A stretch of DNA of 64,000 nt from an uncultured bacterium (GTDB taxonomy: Bacteria > Desulfobacterota > Binatia > UBA1149 > CAITLU01), in assembly GCA_903893315.1 (NCBI GenBank), contig CAITLU010000017.1, forward strand, positions 1 through 64,000, written 5' to 3'. How positions within the stretch are numbered: position 1 is the first letter of the stretch; every line of letters begins with the position of its first letter. Shown here in pieces: positions 1 through 12,737 of the stretch. The position numbers were made by a program, and so were the translations under genes. The notes under the pieces were generated by a model. That model was not told the origin of the DNA, made no database searches, and saw only the letters and a program-made list of their open reading frames with translations.

Positions 1-27
1 CGCTTGCGACGGACGGTAGTGTCCGGC

Positions 28-3807
<3,780 letters not shown>

Positions 3808-4054
3808 GGGGACCCTCCTTGGACTGGCCGCAGCGACTGCGCGGTCGATGCCTCGGCTCCGAACGGAGTGTTCGTGCTCATCGTCGCTGCGCGGCAGGCC
3901 TAAATACGTCGCGTGTCAGGGGCGCGTCAACGGCCCGGCTGCGCGCGGCGCGATTTGCTTGTGCGGGGGTGTTTCTGCGGCACCTTGGAAAACCTTGCGA
4001 CGCAGCGAGCCGGGGAGACTCAACCCTCCGATTTAGCGATGTTTTGTCTTTCGC

Positions 4055-5248
4055 ATGGAGTCGTGGGGAAAAGCCTGCACGGCGCTCTCGCGACGGGACT
4101 TGACGTTGCGCTCCGCTTCTTTACTTCTCGACGCTACGCGATCGTCACAACCACCTTGCAGCCTGGAGTCTTTACGGGGCGCGGCTACTTCCATCGTTTC
4201 GGTCGCAGGTGCCCACCCGCCGCACTTCTACTCCCAGGAGCAACTGGTCGAGGCCTTCCTCGCGTTCTGGAAAGGACGTCATTTCAACCTTGCGCGCCTC
4301 GAGGCCCTGCACCGTGCGGTGAGCGTGGGGGGGCGTCATCTGGCTCTTCCCATCGAGGACTATCCGTCCTTGGCCGGCTTCGGAGCCGCCAACGACGCGT
4401 TCATCCGCGTCGGTACCGATGTCGGCGCCGAGTCCCTGTCGCTGGCCCTGCGGCAGGCCGGTCTCGCTCCCGGTGACGTCGACGCGATCTTCTTCGCCAG
4501 CGTGACCGGAGTGGCCACGCCGTCGATCGACGCACGGCTCGTCAATCGGCTGGGCCTGCGCAGCGACATCAAACGCATTCCCATGTTCGGGCTCGGTTGT
4601 GTAGCCGGGGCGGCCGGCATCGCCAGGGCCCACGACTATCTGCTGGCCTGGCCGCAGCATGTGGCGGTACTGGTTTCGGTCGAACTGTGCTCGCTGACTC
4701 TTCAGCGCGAAGACTTCTCGATTGCCAACCTGATTTCGAGCGGGCTCTTCGGCGACGGAAGCGCGACGGTGGTGGTGGCGGGTGCCGAACGCGCGCTCAC
4801 GCTCGTGCCGCGGGGACCACGGGTGCTGGCGACGCGCTCACGCTTCTATCCGGATACGGAAGAGGTGATGGGCTGGGACATCGGCGACGGCGGCTTCAAG
4901 ATCGTACTGGCTTCGAGCGTTCCCGACGTAGTGAACCGCTGGCTCGGTGACGACGTGGATGCTTTTCTCGGCGAACTCGGACTCGACCGCCGGCAGATCG
5001 GTTCGTGGGTCTGTCACCCGGGCGGCCCCAAGGTGCTCGACGCTTTCGAAGAAGTCCTGGGTCTTTGCGCCGACGATCTCGCGCTTACCCGCAAGTCGCT
5101 GCGCGAGGTCGGCAACATGTCGAGTTCGTCGGTGCTGTTCGTGCTGCGCGACACGATCGAGCAGCGCCGACCGGCACCCGGAACCCTCGGGATGATCCTG
5201 GCGATGGGTCCGGGTTTCTGCTCCGAACTCGTGTTGGTGCAGTGGTGA
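4055..5248 (+). CDS. Type III polyketide synthase (chalcone/alkylresorcinol synthase family)
   Basis: This condenses an acyl starter with malonyl-CoA units to an alkylpyrone or alkylresorcinol. The Cys-His-Asn triad is visible: Cys182 in GLGCVAGAAG, His321 in CHPGGPKVLDA and Asn354 in GNMSSSS (numbered from the ATG at 4055), with the C-terminal GPGFCSE block also present. Homologues begin at about residue 44 here (SIVSVAGAHPPHFYS), so the first 40 residues may be untranslated. No better ATG or GTG with a ribosome site was found, and the start is uncertain. It is the first gene of a five-gene operon. Its stop overlaps the GTG start of the methyltransferase by 4 nt. A dedicated fatty acyl-AMP ligase and carrier protein downstream imply that the starter arrives as acyl-ACP. 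Confidence 0.9.
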   Translation: MESWGKACTALSRRDLTLRSASLLLDATRSSQPPCSLESLRGAATSIVSVAGAHPPHFYSQEQLVEAFLAFWKGRHFNLARLEALHRAVSVGGRHLALPIEDYPSLAGFGAANDAFIRVGTDVGAESLSLALRQAGLAPGDVDAIFFASVTGVATPSIDARLVNRLGLRSDIKRIPMFGLGCVAGAAGIARAHDYLLAWPQHVAVLVSVELCSLTLQREDFSIANLISSGLFGDGSATVVVAGAERALTLVPRGPRVLATRSRFYPDTEEVMGWDIGDGGFKIVLASSVPDVVNRWLGDDVDAFLGELGLDRRQIGSWVCHPGGPKVLDAFEEVLGLCADDLALTRKSLREVGNMSSSSVLFVLRDTIEQRRPAPGTLGMILAMGPGFCSELVLVQW

Positions 5249-5787
5249 GGGTCTACTTCGCGTTGTTGGCGCTGACGGTGGTCGAGCGCCTCGTCGAAGT
5301 CGTCGTGAGTCGTTCGAACGCGCGCTGGAGCTTCGCACGCGGCGGCCGCGAAGTCGGTCGCGAACACTTTCCGGCGATGGTCTCGCTGCACGTCGCATTT
5401 CTGTTCGGTTGTGCGGTGGAGCCGTGGCTTGCACATCGCACCGAGCTTCCTTCCTACGCGGCGCTTGCCTTGGTGGCGGCGCTGGCTTGTCACGCGCTGC
5501 GCTGGTGGTGCATCGCCACGCTGGGGCGCAACTGGAACGCACGCGTGATCGTGGTGCCGGGGATGCCGCAGGTCGGCGTCGGTCCCTATCGCTGGCTGTC
5601 GCATCCGAACTATCTGGCGGTAGTGGTCGAAGGCGTCGCGTTGCCGGCGATGGCCGGAGCCTGGATCACGGCGACGGTGTTCAGCGTACTCAACGCGTTG
5701 CTGCTGCGCAGGCGCATTCAAGTGGAGAATGCAGCGTTCGCGGATCTCGTCATCGGAGACGGACATGGAATTCTCAGAGGTGCGTGA
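5245..5787 (+). CDS. Isoprenylcysteine carboxyl methyltransferase (ICMT) family membrane methyltransferase
   Basis: A 180-residue membrane protein. The chosen GTG start overlaps the polyketide synthase stop (GTGA). The C-terminal half has the family pattern of this group: RNWNARVIVVPGMPQVGVGPYRW split across a loop, then LSHPNYLAVVVEG, the SAM-binding RHPxY-like block, followed by a hydrophobic segment. Four to five membrane helices are apparent. In bacteria this family commonly sits next to type III polyketide synthases and O-methylates the phenolic lipid product, as in the Streptomyces srs operon (PKS, methyltransferase, flavoprotein hydroxylase). That role is inferred from this context, since true isoprenylated proteins are not expected here. 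Confidence 0.85.
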   Translation: MRVYFALLALTVVERLVEVVVSRSNARWSFARGGREVGREHFPAMVSLHVAFLFGCAVEPWLAHRTELPSYAALALVAALACHALRWWCIATLGRNWNARVIVVPGMPQVGVGPYRWLSHPNYLAVVVEGVALPAMAGAWITATVFSVLNALLLRRRIQVENAAFADLVIGDGHGILRGA

Positions 5788-6004
5788 GGTGGTCGCGGCG
5801 ATCGCCCGCGACGAAGCGAATTGGAAAGGTCCGTTGCCGGATGGCCCGCTCGATCGTCACCTCGACTCCATTCAGCGTCTGGCTCTGGTGGTGGCCATCG
5901 AAGACCGCTTCGAGATCTGTTTCGATCCCGAGGATGAGCAGCGCATCCGCAGCGTCGACGATCTGGTCGCGGGCATCCTAACCAAGCTCGGGGAGCGTGC
6001 GTGA
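5765..6004 (+). CDS. Acyl carrier protein, stand-alone
   Basis: A 79-residue acidic protein. The ATG at 5765 has a GGAGA ribosome site about 5 nt upstream, inside the end of the methyltransferase gene (23-nt overlap). LDRHLDSIQRLALVVAIEDRF is the phosphopantetheine site (DSI in place of DSL) and the start of helix II. Its last codons overlap the GTG start of the acyl-AMP ligase by 4 nt. It most likely receives the fatty acyl group from that ligase and delivers it to the type III polyketide synthase. The phosphopantetheinyl transferase that would activate it is not in the window. Confidence 0.88.
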   Translation: MEFSEVREVVAAIARDEANWKGPLPDGPLDRHLDSIQRLALVVAIEDRFEICFDPEDEQRIRSVDDLVAGILTKLGERA

Positions 6005-7833
6005 ACCGGAAGAATCTCGCCGCACCGATTCACGCGACGCTTCCTGACGTGATCGAGCGCGCCGCGGCCTCTGATCCTGCCTTGTACGGTTTCCGCTTCC
6101 TGGATCGCGCCGAGAATCCGACCTGGCTTGCGTTCAGCGAGTTTCGCGCCCGTGTGGCCGCTACTGCCGGTGCGCTGTGGGACGAAGGAGTGCGCGGCGG
6201 TGACCGAGTCGCGCTGGTGCTGCCTACCTGTCCGGAGTTCCTCGAAATCTTCTTTGCGGCGCAGTGGATCGGCGCCATACCGGTGGCTCTGTACCCGCCG
6301 GTGCGTCTGGGGCGTCTCGACGAGTATCACGAGCGGACGGCTGCAATGCTGCGCGCCGTCGACGCCAGCGTTCTCTACACAGATTCGCGCATAGGCCGTA
6401 TTCTCGGCGAGACCGCGGCGCGCTTCAGGCCGCGTCTTGGAGTCAGGGAAGCCGCCGGACTGCGCGCCGGCAGCGGGCGTGAACCGGTCGTCGTTTCGCC
6501 CGACGCGATTGCGATGGTGCAGTTCTCGTCGGGCACCACCGTCGACCCGAAACCGGTGGCGCTGACGCACGCGCAGATGCTCGCCAACGGTACGCGTATC
6601 ACCGAGGCCATTTTCGCGTTGATGCCGCCTTCGCAGGGGAACTTTCCAGGTGGCGTGACGTGGCTGCCGCTCTACCACGACATGGGGCTGATCGGTTGTC
6701 TGATGCCGGCGCTTTGCGGCCCCGGTCCGCTTACTCTGATTTCACCTGAACTGTTCGTTGCGCGTCCGGCGATATGGCTCAGGGCGATCGCGAAGTATCG
6801 CGGCACGACCTCGCCGGCGCCGAACTTCGCATACGCGTTGTGCGTCGACCGTGTGCGTGACGAAGAACTTGAGGGCTGCGACCTGTCGTGCTGGCGCATG
6901 GCGCTCAACGGTGCCGAGCCGATGTCGGCTGCAACATTGCGCGCCTTCGAAGACCGTTTCGAAAAGTTCGGCTTTCGTCGCGACGCGCTGATGCCGGTCT
7001 ACGGTCTTTCGGAAGCGACGCTCGCGGTGACGTTCACGCGTCCTGGTACACGGTGGCGAAGCCGGCGTTTCGATGTGGCGAGTCTCGCGCGCGGAATCGC
7101 AAGGCCAGGCCTCGTCGCCGAAGACGGCAGCGCGCAGAGCGGGGACAAGAGCAGCGAGTGGGTGAGCAGCGGCGCGCCGCTGCCGGATTTCGCAATCGAG
7201 ATCCGCGACGATGACGATATAGTGCTCGATGCGCAGCGCGTCGGTCGCATTTTCGCCAAAGGTCCGTCGGTGATGCACGGCTATTACGGGCGCAGCGACA
7301 CTCCGGTCAGAGGCGGGTGGCTCGACACCGGCGATCTCGGCTTCATCGACGACGGGCAGCTCTATGTCACGGGCCGCGCCAAGGACGTGCTGGTGCTGCG
7401 CGGGCAGAATCAGGCTCCCCACGAGTTGGAACGGGCGGTGGACGTCGTGCCCGGCGTTCGTGTCGGTTGCGCGGCTGCGGTCGCCGACATCGGAGCCGAC
7501 GGCGAACGTCTGTTGCTTTTCGTCGAGGTTCGCGCCGCTGCCGCGAACATCGCCGAGCTCGCGGCGGCCTGCCGTGAGGCGGTACTCGGCGCCTGCGGCG
7601 CGGCGGTCGATGAAGTCGTGGTGCTGCAGCCTGGCACTTTGCCTCGCACTTCGTCGGGCAAGATCCGTCGCGGTGAGGCGCTGCGTCTGTGGAAGGCCGG
7701 GGAACTGCTGCCTCCGGACGCTGTCAACCTGCTGACGATGGGCGGTGCCATGCTTCGCAGTCAGGCCGGCTACCTGCGCAGTGCTGTCGGCCACTTGCGC
7801 GCACGTTGGCGTCGCGGCGACGAGGTCGTTTGA
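6001..7833 (+). CDS. Fatty acyl-AMP ligase (FAAL), FadD32-like
   Basis: A 610-residue ANL-superfamily adenylating enzyme. The AMP-binding P-loop FSSGTT lies near residue 173. The run WLPLYHDMGLIG is typical of fatty acyl-AMP ligases, followed by APNFAYALCV, NGAEPMSAATL and the C-terminal hinge LDTGDLGFIDDGQLYVTGR; a late Lys in SSGKIRRGE completes the active site. FAALs activate free fatty acids as acyl-adenylates and pass them to carrier proteins rather than to CoA, and the adjacent, translationally coupled carrier protein fits this. Start is GTG, in a GTGA overlap with the upstream gene. The stop overlaps a TTG start of the next gene. Confidence 0.92.
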   Translation: MNRKNLAAPIHATLPDVIERAAASDPALYGFRFLDRAENPTWLAFSEFRARVAATAGALWDEGVRGGDRVALVLPTCPEFLEIFFAAQWIGAIPVALYPPVRLGRLDEYHERTAAMLRAVDASVLYTDSRIGRILGETAARFRPRLGVREAAGLRAGSGREPVVVSPDAIAMVQFSSGTTVDPKPVALTHAQMLANGTRITEAIFALMPPSQGNFPGGVTWLPLYHDMGLIGCLMPALCGPGPLTLISPELFVARPAIWLRAIAKYRGTTSPAPNFAYALCVDRVRDEELEGCDLSCWRMALNGAEPMSAATLRAFEDRFEKFGFRRDALMPVYGLSEATLAVTFTRPGTRWRSRRFDVASLARGIARPGLVAEDGSAQSGDKSSEWVSSGAPLPDFAIEIRDDDDIVLDAQRVGRIFAKGPSVMHGYYGRSDTPVRGGWLDTGDLGFIDDGQLYVTGRAKDVLVLRGQNQAPHELERAVDVVPGVRVGCAAAVADIGADGERLLLFVEVRAAAANIAELAAACREAVLGACGAAVDEVVVLQPGTLPRTSSGKIRRGEALRLWKAGELLPPDAVNLLTMGGAMLRSQAGYLRSAVGHLRARWRRGDEVV

Positions 7834-8912
7834 GCGGGCGCGGCGGCAAATCGTGGGATGTCCTGGTCGCTGGCGGCGGGCCGGTGGGTGTTTACGTTGC
7901 CATCGAAGCTGCGCGCTCGGGGCTTAGCACCGCAGTGTTGGAAGCGCGGCCGGGCATTCTCGACAAGGCTTGCGGTGAAGGCCTGATGCCGGCTGCGGTG
8001 ACCGCTCTGCAAAGGGCCGGAGTGCGGATCGAGCGCAAGCACTGCTTCACCGGCATTCGTTACGTCGAGGGTGACTTGTGCGCCGAAGGACGTTTCGTCG
8101 ACGGTCCGGGGTGGGGCGTTCGTCGTACCGAACTCCACCGCGCTTTGCGCGAGCGTGCTGAAGAAGTCGGCGTCACGATGCTCGTGCACCGGGTGAGCGA
8201 CGTACGCAGCGACAGCGACGGGGTCATCGTCGACGGCTACCGCGCGCGCTACTTGATCGGGGCCGACGGCCTGCGTTCTCCGCTGCGGCGCAGCCTCGGC
8301 CTGGAACTCGAGCCGAGACTTGCACCGCGCTACGCTTTGCGCCGGCATTTTCGCGTTCAGCCCTGGGGGCCGTTCGTCGAAGTGCACTGGCACGCGCTCG
8401 GCGAGGCTTACGTGACGCCGGTGGCGCAGGACGAAGTGGGTGTCGCATTGCTTTTCGACGACCGCAGCCGCGCTCCGGGTGACGTTGACTTCGCGACGCT
8501 GCTCTCGCGCTTTCCCGCGCTGGCCGGGCGGCTCGCCGGCGCAGAGCCGGCGTCTGCGGTGCGCGGCGCCGGACCTTTCGAGCAGCGCTCCAGGCGTGTC
8601 GTGAATGGGCGCGTGCTGTTGGTCGGCGACGCCGCCGGTTATCTCGATCCGATCACCGGCGAAGGCCTTCGCCTCGGGTTCATGTCATCGATCGCCGCCG
8701 TCGAAGCGATCAAGACCGGGCGTGTCGATGACTACGATGCGCAGTGGCGCCGGCTGACGCGGCGTTACCGGTGGATGACGGCGGGACTGCTGGCGCTGCG
8801 CCGATCGCCTCTGCGTCCGCTGATGTTGCCGACGCTGCGGCGCATCCCGCAGCTGTTCGACCGGGTTCTCGGCGAACTCGGAGAGCAGCCGGCAGGACTC
8901 GCCCGGACCTGA
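7830..8912 (+). CDS. FAD-dependent monooxygenase/oxidoreductase (aromatic hydroxylase family)
   Basis: A 360-residue flavoprotein. The N-terminal dinucleotide-binding motif VAGGGPVGVYVAIEAARSG and the second FAD motif GDAAGYLDPITGEGLRLGF place it in the UbiH/geranylgeranyl-reductase-like PHBH fold. The chosen TTG start overlaps the FAAL stop (TTGA), fitting the chain of overlaps in this operon; the next upstream in-frame starts lie well inside the FAAL gene. As last gene of a PKS-ICMT-ACP-FAAL operon it probably hydroxylates the alkylated ring, opening the way to a catechol, hydroquinone or quinone lipid. This parallels the flavoprotein hydroxylase of the Streptomyces srs operon. The exact chemistry is inferred. 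Confidence 0.85.
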   Translation: MSGRGGKSWDVLVAGGGPVGVYVAIEAARSGLSTAVLEARPGILDKACGEGLMPAAVTALQRAGVRIERKHCFTGIRYVEGDLCAEGRFVDGPGWGVRRTELHRALRERAEEVGVTMLVHRVSDVRSDSDGVIVDGYRARYLIGADGLRSPLRRSLGLELEPRLAPRYALRRHFRVQPWGPFVEVHWHALGEAYVTPVAQDEVGVALLFDDRSRAPGDVDFATLLSRFPALAGRLAGAEPASAVRGAGPFEQRSRRVVNGRVLLVGDAAGYLDPITGEGLRLGFMSSIAAVEAIKTGRVDDYDAQWRRLTRRYRWMTAGLLALRRSPLRPLMLPTLRRIPQLFDRVLGELGEQPAGLART

Positions 8913-8918
8913 AACCAG

Positions 8919-8936
8919 CGCCGCCGCGCGGCGGTG
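8919..8936. terminator. GC hairpin between convergent genes
   Basis: CCGCC (8921-8925), loop GCGC, GGCGG (8930-8934), extended by G-U and C-G pairs. It lies exactly between the convergent FAD-monooxygenase and amidase stops. There is no T-run on either side, so if it terminates transcription it does so weakly. Confidence 0.45.
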
Positions 8937-8938
8937 GC

Positions 8939-10396
8939 TCAGGCGTGGATCGGGGGCCGTTTGTCCTTCCAGGGAAAGGCCTCTTCGAGTTGCGCGGCAA
9001 CCCGCAGCAGCAGGTCTTCGCGGCCGTAGGCCGCGACCAGTTGCACGCCGACCGGAAGGCCGTCGTGGTTCCAGTGCAGCGGCAGCGAAATCGCAGGTTG
9101 GCCGCTGACGTTGAACGGAGTGCAGAACGGACTGACGTGGGTCCAGCGCGTCAGCACTTCCAGCGGATCTCCGCCGCCGGGTCCGAGCGGGCCGATAGGC
9201 CACGGCGGATCACCAAGGGTAGGCGTCAACAGCAGATCGAAACCGGCGTCCCACCAACTTGCCATCCGGCGGCCGTAGTGGTGCAGGTTCTCGCCGGCTT
9301 CGACGTAAAGCGAGGCCGACACTCCGCGTCCCATCTCGGCAGCGAGCCATGTTGTCGGTTCGACGTCCTGCTCTTCGATCGTGCGGCCGCAGCGCTTTGA
9401 CCAGCGCTCCAGTTCGCGCGCGATCGACACTGCGAACACGATCGTGATGCTGCCGTCATCGGGCAGCGCCAGCAGCGGCGGCGCGCTTTCTTCGACTCGG
9501 TGGTCGAGGTCCTCGAGCATGCGCGCCACTGACAGTACGGCCTCGCGGCAGTCGGCGTGCGCTTCACCGCGAGCGCCAGGACGCGTCGTCGTCAGTCCTA
9601 TGCGCAGGCGGCCCGGATCGGCTCCGACTTCCTGCAGGAACGGGCGCAGCGGCGGCGCTGCGAAGTAGGGGTCGCCGCTCGCGGGCCCGCTGGTCGCGTC
9701 GAGTACCGCGGCGGTGTCACGAACGCTTCGTGTCAGGACGTGTTCGTGCGTGGTCTGCCACCAGAACTCACCGAGGTCGGGGCCGAGGCTGTTGCGGCCG
9801 CGCGTAGGCTTGAGTCCCACCAGTCCGCAGGCGCTCGCCGGCGTGCGGATCGAACCGCCCATGTCGTTGCCGTGAGCGACCGCCACCATTCCCGAGGCGA
9901 CTGCCGCCGCCGAGCCTCCGCTCGAACCGCTCGGTGACAACGCCGGGTTCCACGGGTTGCGTGTAGCGCCGTAGGCCAGCGGCTCGGTGGTAGGCGAGAA
10001 CGCGAGCTCCGGTGTGTTGGTCTTGCCGACGAAGATGAATCCGGCCTTGCGCAGACGCGATGCCTGGACGGTGTCGCTGTCTTCGTGCCAGTCGCGGTCA
10101 CGAAGAAAGCGCATGCCGCAGTGGTAAGGATCTCCGGCGGTGTGGCAGACCACGTCCTTGACCAGGAACGGCACGCCGGTGAAGGGCCCGTCCGGCAACG
10201 ACGACGAACAGGCTTGAGAGCGGGCCTTGTCGTAGAGCCGATGGATGACGGCGTTAAGGCTCGGGTTGAGCTTCTCGATCCTGTCGATCGCGGCTTCCAC
10301 CAGTTCCTTAGGTGTCACTTCGCGGCGTCGAACCAGCTGTGCCTGAGCGGTGGCGTCGAGGAATGCGAGGTTCGATCCGGCAGGTGTCGTGCTCAT
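8939..10396 (-). CDS. Amidase signature family hydrolase
   Basis: A 485-residue soluble enzyme with the Ser-cisSer-Lys triad of the amidase signature family: Lys80 in [10 protein letters not shown], the cis-Ser in [15 protein letters not shown] (Ser158/159) and the nucleophile Ser182 in [10 protein letters not shown]. It hydrolyses a carboxylic amide; the glutamine-transamidation role of GatA is unlikely because gatB and gatC are absent. ATG start with an AGGAG site 9 nt upstream. No signal peptide is seen. The sulfotransferase gene ends 43 nt upstream on the same strand and may be co-transcribed. Confidence 0.9.
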   Translation of the reverse strand: MSTTPAGSNLAFLDATAQAQLVRRREVTPKELVEAAIDRIEKLNPSLNAVIHRLYDKARSQACSSSLPDGPFTGVPFLVKDVVCHTAGDPYHCGMRFLRDRDWHEDSDTVQASRLRKAGFIFVGKTNTPELAFSPTTEPLAYGATRNPWNPALSPSGSSGGSAAAVASGMVAVAHGNDMGGSIRTPASACGLVGLKPTRGRNSLGPDLGEFWWQTTHEHVLTRSVRDTAAVLDATSGPASGDPYFAAPPLRPFLQEVGADPGRLRIGLTTTRPGARGEAHADCREAVLSVARMLEDLDHRVEESAPPLLALPDDGSITIVFAVSIARELERWSKRCGRTIEEQDVEPTTWLAAEMGRGVSASLYVEAGENLHHYGRRMASWWDAGFDLLLTPTLGDPPWPIGPLGPGGGDPLEVLTRWTHVSPFCTPFNVSGQPAISLPLHWNHDGLPVGVQLVAAYGREDLLLRVAAQLEEAFPWKDKRPPIHA

Positions 10397-10439
10397 GTTC
10401 GTGTTGCTCCTGACGCGCTGGTTTCGCGCGCGTCCCGGG

Positions 10440-11282
10440 TCAGGCCGACAGAAAGATTCGCCGCCAGCTCGCGACTTCTTCGGTGAGCAATTCGCCGAGG
10501 AAGCTGCGGAAGCGTTCGGGGACTTCAGAATTACCGGTGCGGTTGACGGCGCCGCGCGCCAGTTCCGGAACCAGGTAGCGCGGATCCGTGCTGACGCCGA
10601 GAAACTTCATCACCTCGATCAACAGGTCCTCGGGACTCTGCTCGATGGCCTCGAAACGTTGGATGAAGATGTTCTTCTCGGGAATCAGCATGCGCCAGTT
10701 GGCGAGATTTTCCTGGTAGCGCGCGCAACGAAGCTGATAGGGATCGCGGAAGAAGGCCTCGAACTCTTCGTTGCTGACCTCGCTCACCTTGCGGCCGCGG
10801 TTGCGGGCGAGATCTTTCTTGGCGTGAGACCAGGCGCGGTCGACGGGATCGCGCACCGAGAACACGATCTTGACGTCGGGTCTGAGTGCGGCGATTTCGG
10901 CGATCACGTCGGGGTCGAGTGCAGCGTAGCTGGCGGTGGCTTCGCCGCGCACCCTGGCGTGGTAGGGGCGGCCATAGCGGCGCAGCGAGTGCCATTGCTT
11001 GTAGAGCCAGCGCCGCGCCGGATCGTGGAAGAAGGACAGGTACCAGTCCAGTTCGTCGGATTCGAAGCGGGGGTTCTCCGGGGTCTTCAGGCGGCTGAAG
11101 AAGAACAGTTCCTTGGGCTCGGCCAGGAATACCTCGGGGTGCTCGCGCAGGTTGGCGTGCAGCCAGGTCGTGCCGGTCCGCTGAGGTCCGACGATCAGGA
11201 AATCCGGGAAGCGCGCCGTCGACAACCGATCGCTCGATACCTTGACGTACTTCAATTGCTGCTGGACGTTGGCGGGGATCAG
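10440..11282 (-). CDS. Sulfotransferase domain protein (PAPS-dependent)
   Basis: The product transfers sulfate from PAPS. The 5'-phosphosulfate loop FLIVGPQRTGTTWLHANL lies close to the N-terminus, and the 3'-phosphate-binding IVFSVRDPVDRAWSHAKKD follows with the usual Arg-Ser spacing. RYQENLANWRMLIPEKNI is typical of heparan-sulfate-like bacterial sulfotransferases. The frame stays open upstream to 11492, but that part has no sulfotransferase character. I chose a CTG start at 11282 because a perfect AGGAGG sits 8 nt before it and no ATG, GTG or TTG is well placed; a TTG at 11255 is the alternative. The CTG version is 280 residues, normal for the family. Confidence 0.83.
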   Translation of the reverse strand: MIPANVQQQLKYVKVSSDRLSTARFPDFLIVGPQRTGTTWLHANLREHPEVFLAEPKELFFFSRLKTPENPRFESDELDWYLSFFHDPARRWLYKQWHSLRRYGRPYHARVRGEATASYAALDPDVIAEIAALRPDVKIVFSVRDPVDRAWSHAKKDLARNRGRKVSEVSNEEFEAFFRDPYQLRCARYQENLANWRMLIPEKNIFIQRFEAIEQSPEDLLIEVMKFLGVSTDPRYLVPELARGAVNRTGNSEVPERFRSFLGELLTEEVASWRRIFLSA

Positions 11283-11290
11283 GGTCTGTT

Positions 11291-11296
11291 CCTCCT
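11291..11296 (-). promoter_or_regulatory. Perfect Shine-Dalgarno that sets the sulfotransferase start
   Basis: The minus strand reads AGGAGG here. The only in-frame codon at normal spacing (8 nt) is CTG at 11282. This is the reason for proposing a rare CTG start for the sulfotransferase. Confidence 0.5.
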
Positions 11297-11530
11297 GTGA
11301 GCCGCGATGATGTCGCGAGCCGCAAGGATTTTCGACCGCCGGACCAGGGAATCCGTCCACGCGACCGACATATCTGCACCGATAGTCGCTCGCAGCCTCG
11401 CCGGGCGGCGATCTGGCGCCGTGCAGGTCTGCGCGCCGACCACACACGGCACGGCCCTGGCCCGGATGCTGCCGCTGCGGCCCGCCGCGCACGGCTTGGA
11501 ACGCCGCTCGCGGCGGGGTAGCAGGGAGCC

Positions 11531-12106
11531 ATGGAGAGGCCGGAGATAATCGTCGTTTCGGGGCTTCCGCGCTCGGGAACCTCGATGATGATGCGGATGC
11601 TTGCGGCCGGCGGCATCGAGCCGCTCAGCGACGCGGTACGCGCGGCCGACGAGGACAATCCGCTCGGTTATTTTGAGTTCGAGCGCGTCAAGGGACTGCC
11701 GGGCGATACGGGCTGGCTCGACCAGGCCGAAGGCAAGGCGGTCAAGGTCATTTCGGCTCTGCTGGAAAAATTGCCGTGCAAGCGTCACTACAAAGTGCTG
11801 TTCGTGGAGCGCGACCTCGCCGAGGTGCTGGCATCGCAGCGTCGCATGCTCATCAGGCGCGGGCGCCATACCGACGCCGGCGGTGACGGGCGCATGGCCT
11901 CGCTTTTCGAAAAGCACCTGGCCTCTTTGCGCGCGCGTCTGGCGATGCGCGGGGACATGCAGGTGGAGTTTGTCCGCTACGACGAGGTGATCGCCGATGC
12001 GCGCGGCGCCGCGCGGCGTCTGGCGGTCTTTCTGGACTGCGCCTTCGACGAGACCGCAGCCGCGGCGGCCGTTTCGCCCGCGCTTTATCGCCAGCGCTCA
12101 CGCTGA
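11531..12106 (+). CDS. Small sulfotransferase-like P-loop protein
   Basis: A 191-residue protein beginning with IIVVSGLPRSGTSMMMRML, a PAPS/ATP-type P-loop shared by sulfotransferases and related kinases. VLFVERDLAEVLASQRRML resembles the 3'-phosphate-binding block. It is shorter than classical sulfotransferases, matching the compact group annotated as sulfotransferase family P-loop proteins. ATG with an AGGGAG site about 7 nt upstream. It is divergent from the sulfotransferase at 10440-11282 across 248 bp. The acceptor is unknown, and a kinase role is possible. Confidence 0.7.
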   Translation: MERPEIIVVSGLPRSGTSMMMRMLAAGGIEPLSDAVRAADEDNPLGYFEFERVKGLPGDTGWLDQAEGKAVKVISALLEKLPCKRHYKVLFVERDLAEVLASQRRMLIRRGRHTDAGGDGRMASLFEKHLASLRARLAMRGDMQVEFVRYDEVIADARGAARRLAVFLDCAFDETAAAAAVSPALYRQRSR

Positions 12107-12124
12107 GGCTGACTCTGACGTCGA

Positions 12125-12148
12125 CGCTGACGCGCGTCGCGGTCAGCG
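12125..12148. terminator. Inverted repeat between convergent genes
   Basis: CGCTGAC (12125-12131) pairs with GTCAGCG (12142-12148) around a 10-nt GC-rich loop, between the stops of the P-loop protein and the lipoprotein gene. It is terminator-like in placement but lacks a T-run. Confidence 0.4.
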
Positions 12149-12170
12149 CGCGAGCCGGCCGCCGAGCGAC

Positions 12171-12737
12171 TCAGCGACCGGTTGCAGCGGTGACCACGAA
12201 GGAAGTATCGGGGCCGGGGACATCCGCGGCGCGCGGCAGTCCGGCTTCGCCGCGACTGGTTCGATAGAAGCCGCTGCTGAGCACCCGGTCGCCGCGCTGG
12301 CCGCCGCCCAGCGAAACACTCCAGCGGTACCACAGGCAACGCTCCGCCAGTTCGGCCAGTGCGCGGCGATTGAGCGTGAACGAGACTTCGCCGCTGTCGC
12401 GGTCGACGACCCCGGCTTCGGTGGTGGGCCGAACGAGTTCGACATCGGCGCTTCTTCCGGTTGAGGCCAGCGGCGGGTTGCGAGCAGGATCGCCCAGCGC
12501 GTAGGTGAGCGAAGCCTTGCCCAGGCGGTAAGTGCCGGTCTCGACCTTGGCGACCAGCCGCAAACCTCCGTCTTTGGTCAAGTGCGAGGATGCCAGCACT
12601 ATGCCGGGCTCGTGAGAGCCTGCGTGTGCGCCGCGACCCTGCATCGCCGCGCAGCCGGACGACATCGTCAGTGCCAGCGTCAATGCCGCGAAAGTCTGCG
12701 CGAAGCGTGTCGCGTACATGACGTCCGTCTCTCTCAT
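12171..12737 (-). CDS. Predicted lipoprotein of unknown function
   Basis: A 188-residue protein with a lipoprotein signal: hydrophobic FAALTLALTMSSGC, where SSGC fits a lipobox with Cys29. The mature part is about 160 residues and looks beta-rich, with no domain that I recognise. Its ATG overlaps the stop of the upstream phosphotransferase gene (ATGA), so the two are translationally coupled; a second ATG at 12719 would give a tighter signal peptide. Its role is unknown. Confidence 0.65.
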   Translation of the reverse strand: MRETDVMYATRFAQTFAALTLALTMSSGCAAMQGRGAHAGSHEPGIVLASSHLTKDGGLRLVAKVETGTYRLGKASLTYALGDPARNPPLASTGRSADVELVRPTTEAGVVDRDSGEVSFTLNRRALAELAERCLWYRWSVSLGGGQRGDRVLSSGFYRTSRGEAGLPRAADVPGPDTSFVVTAATGR

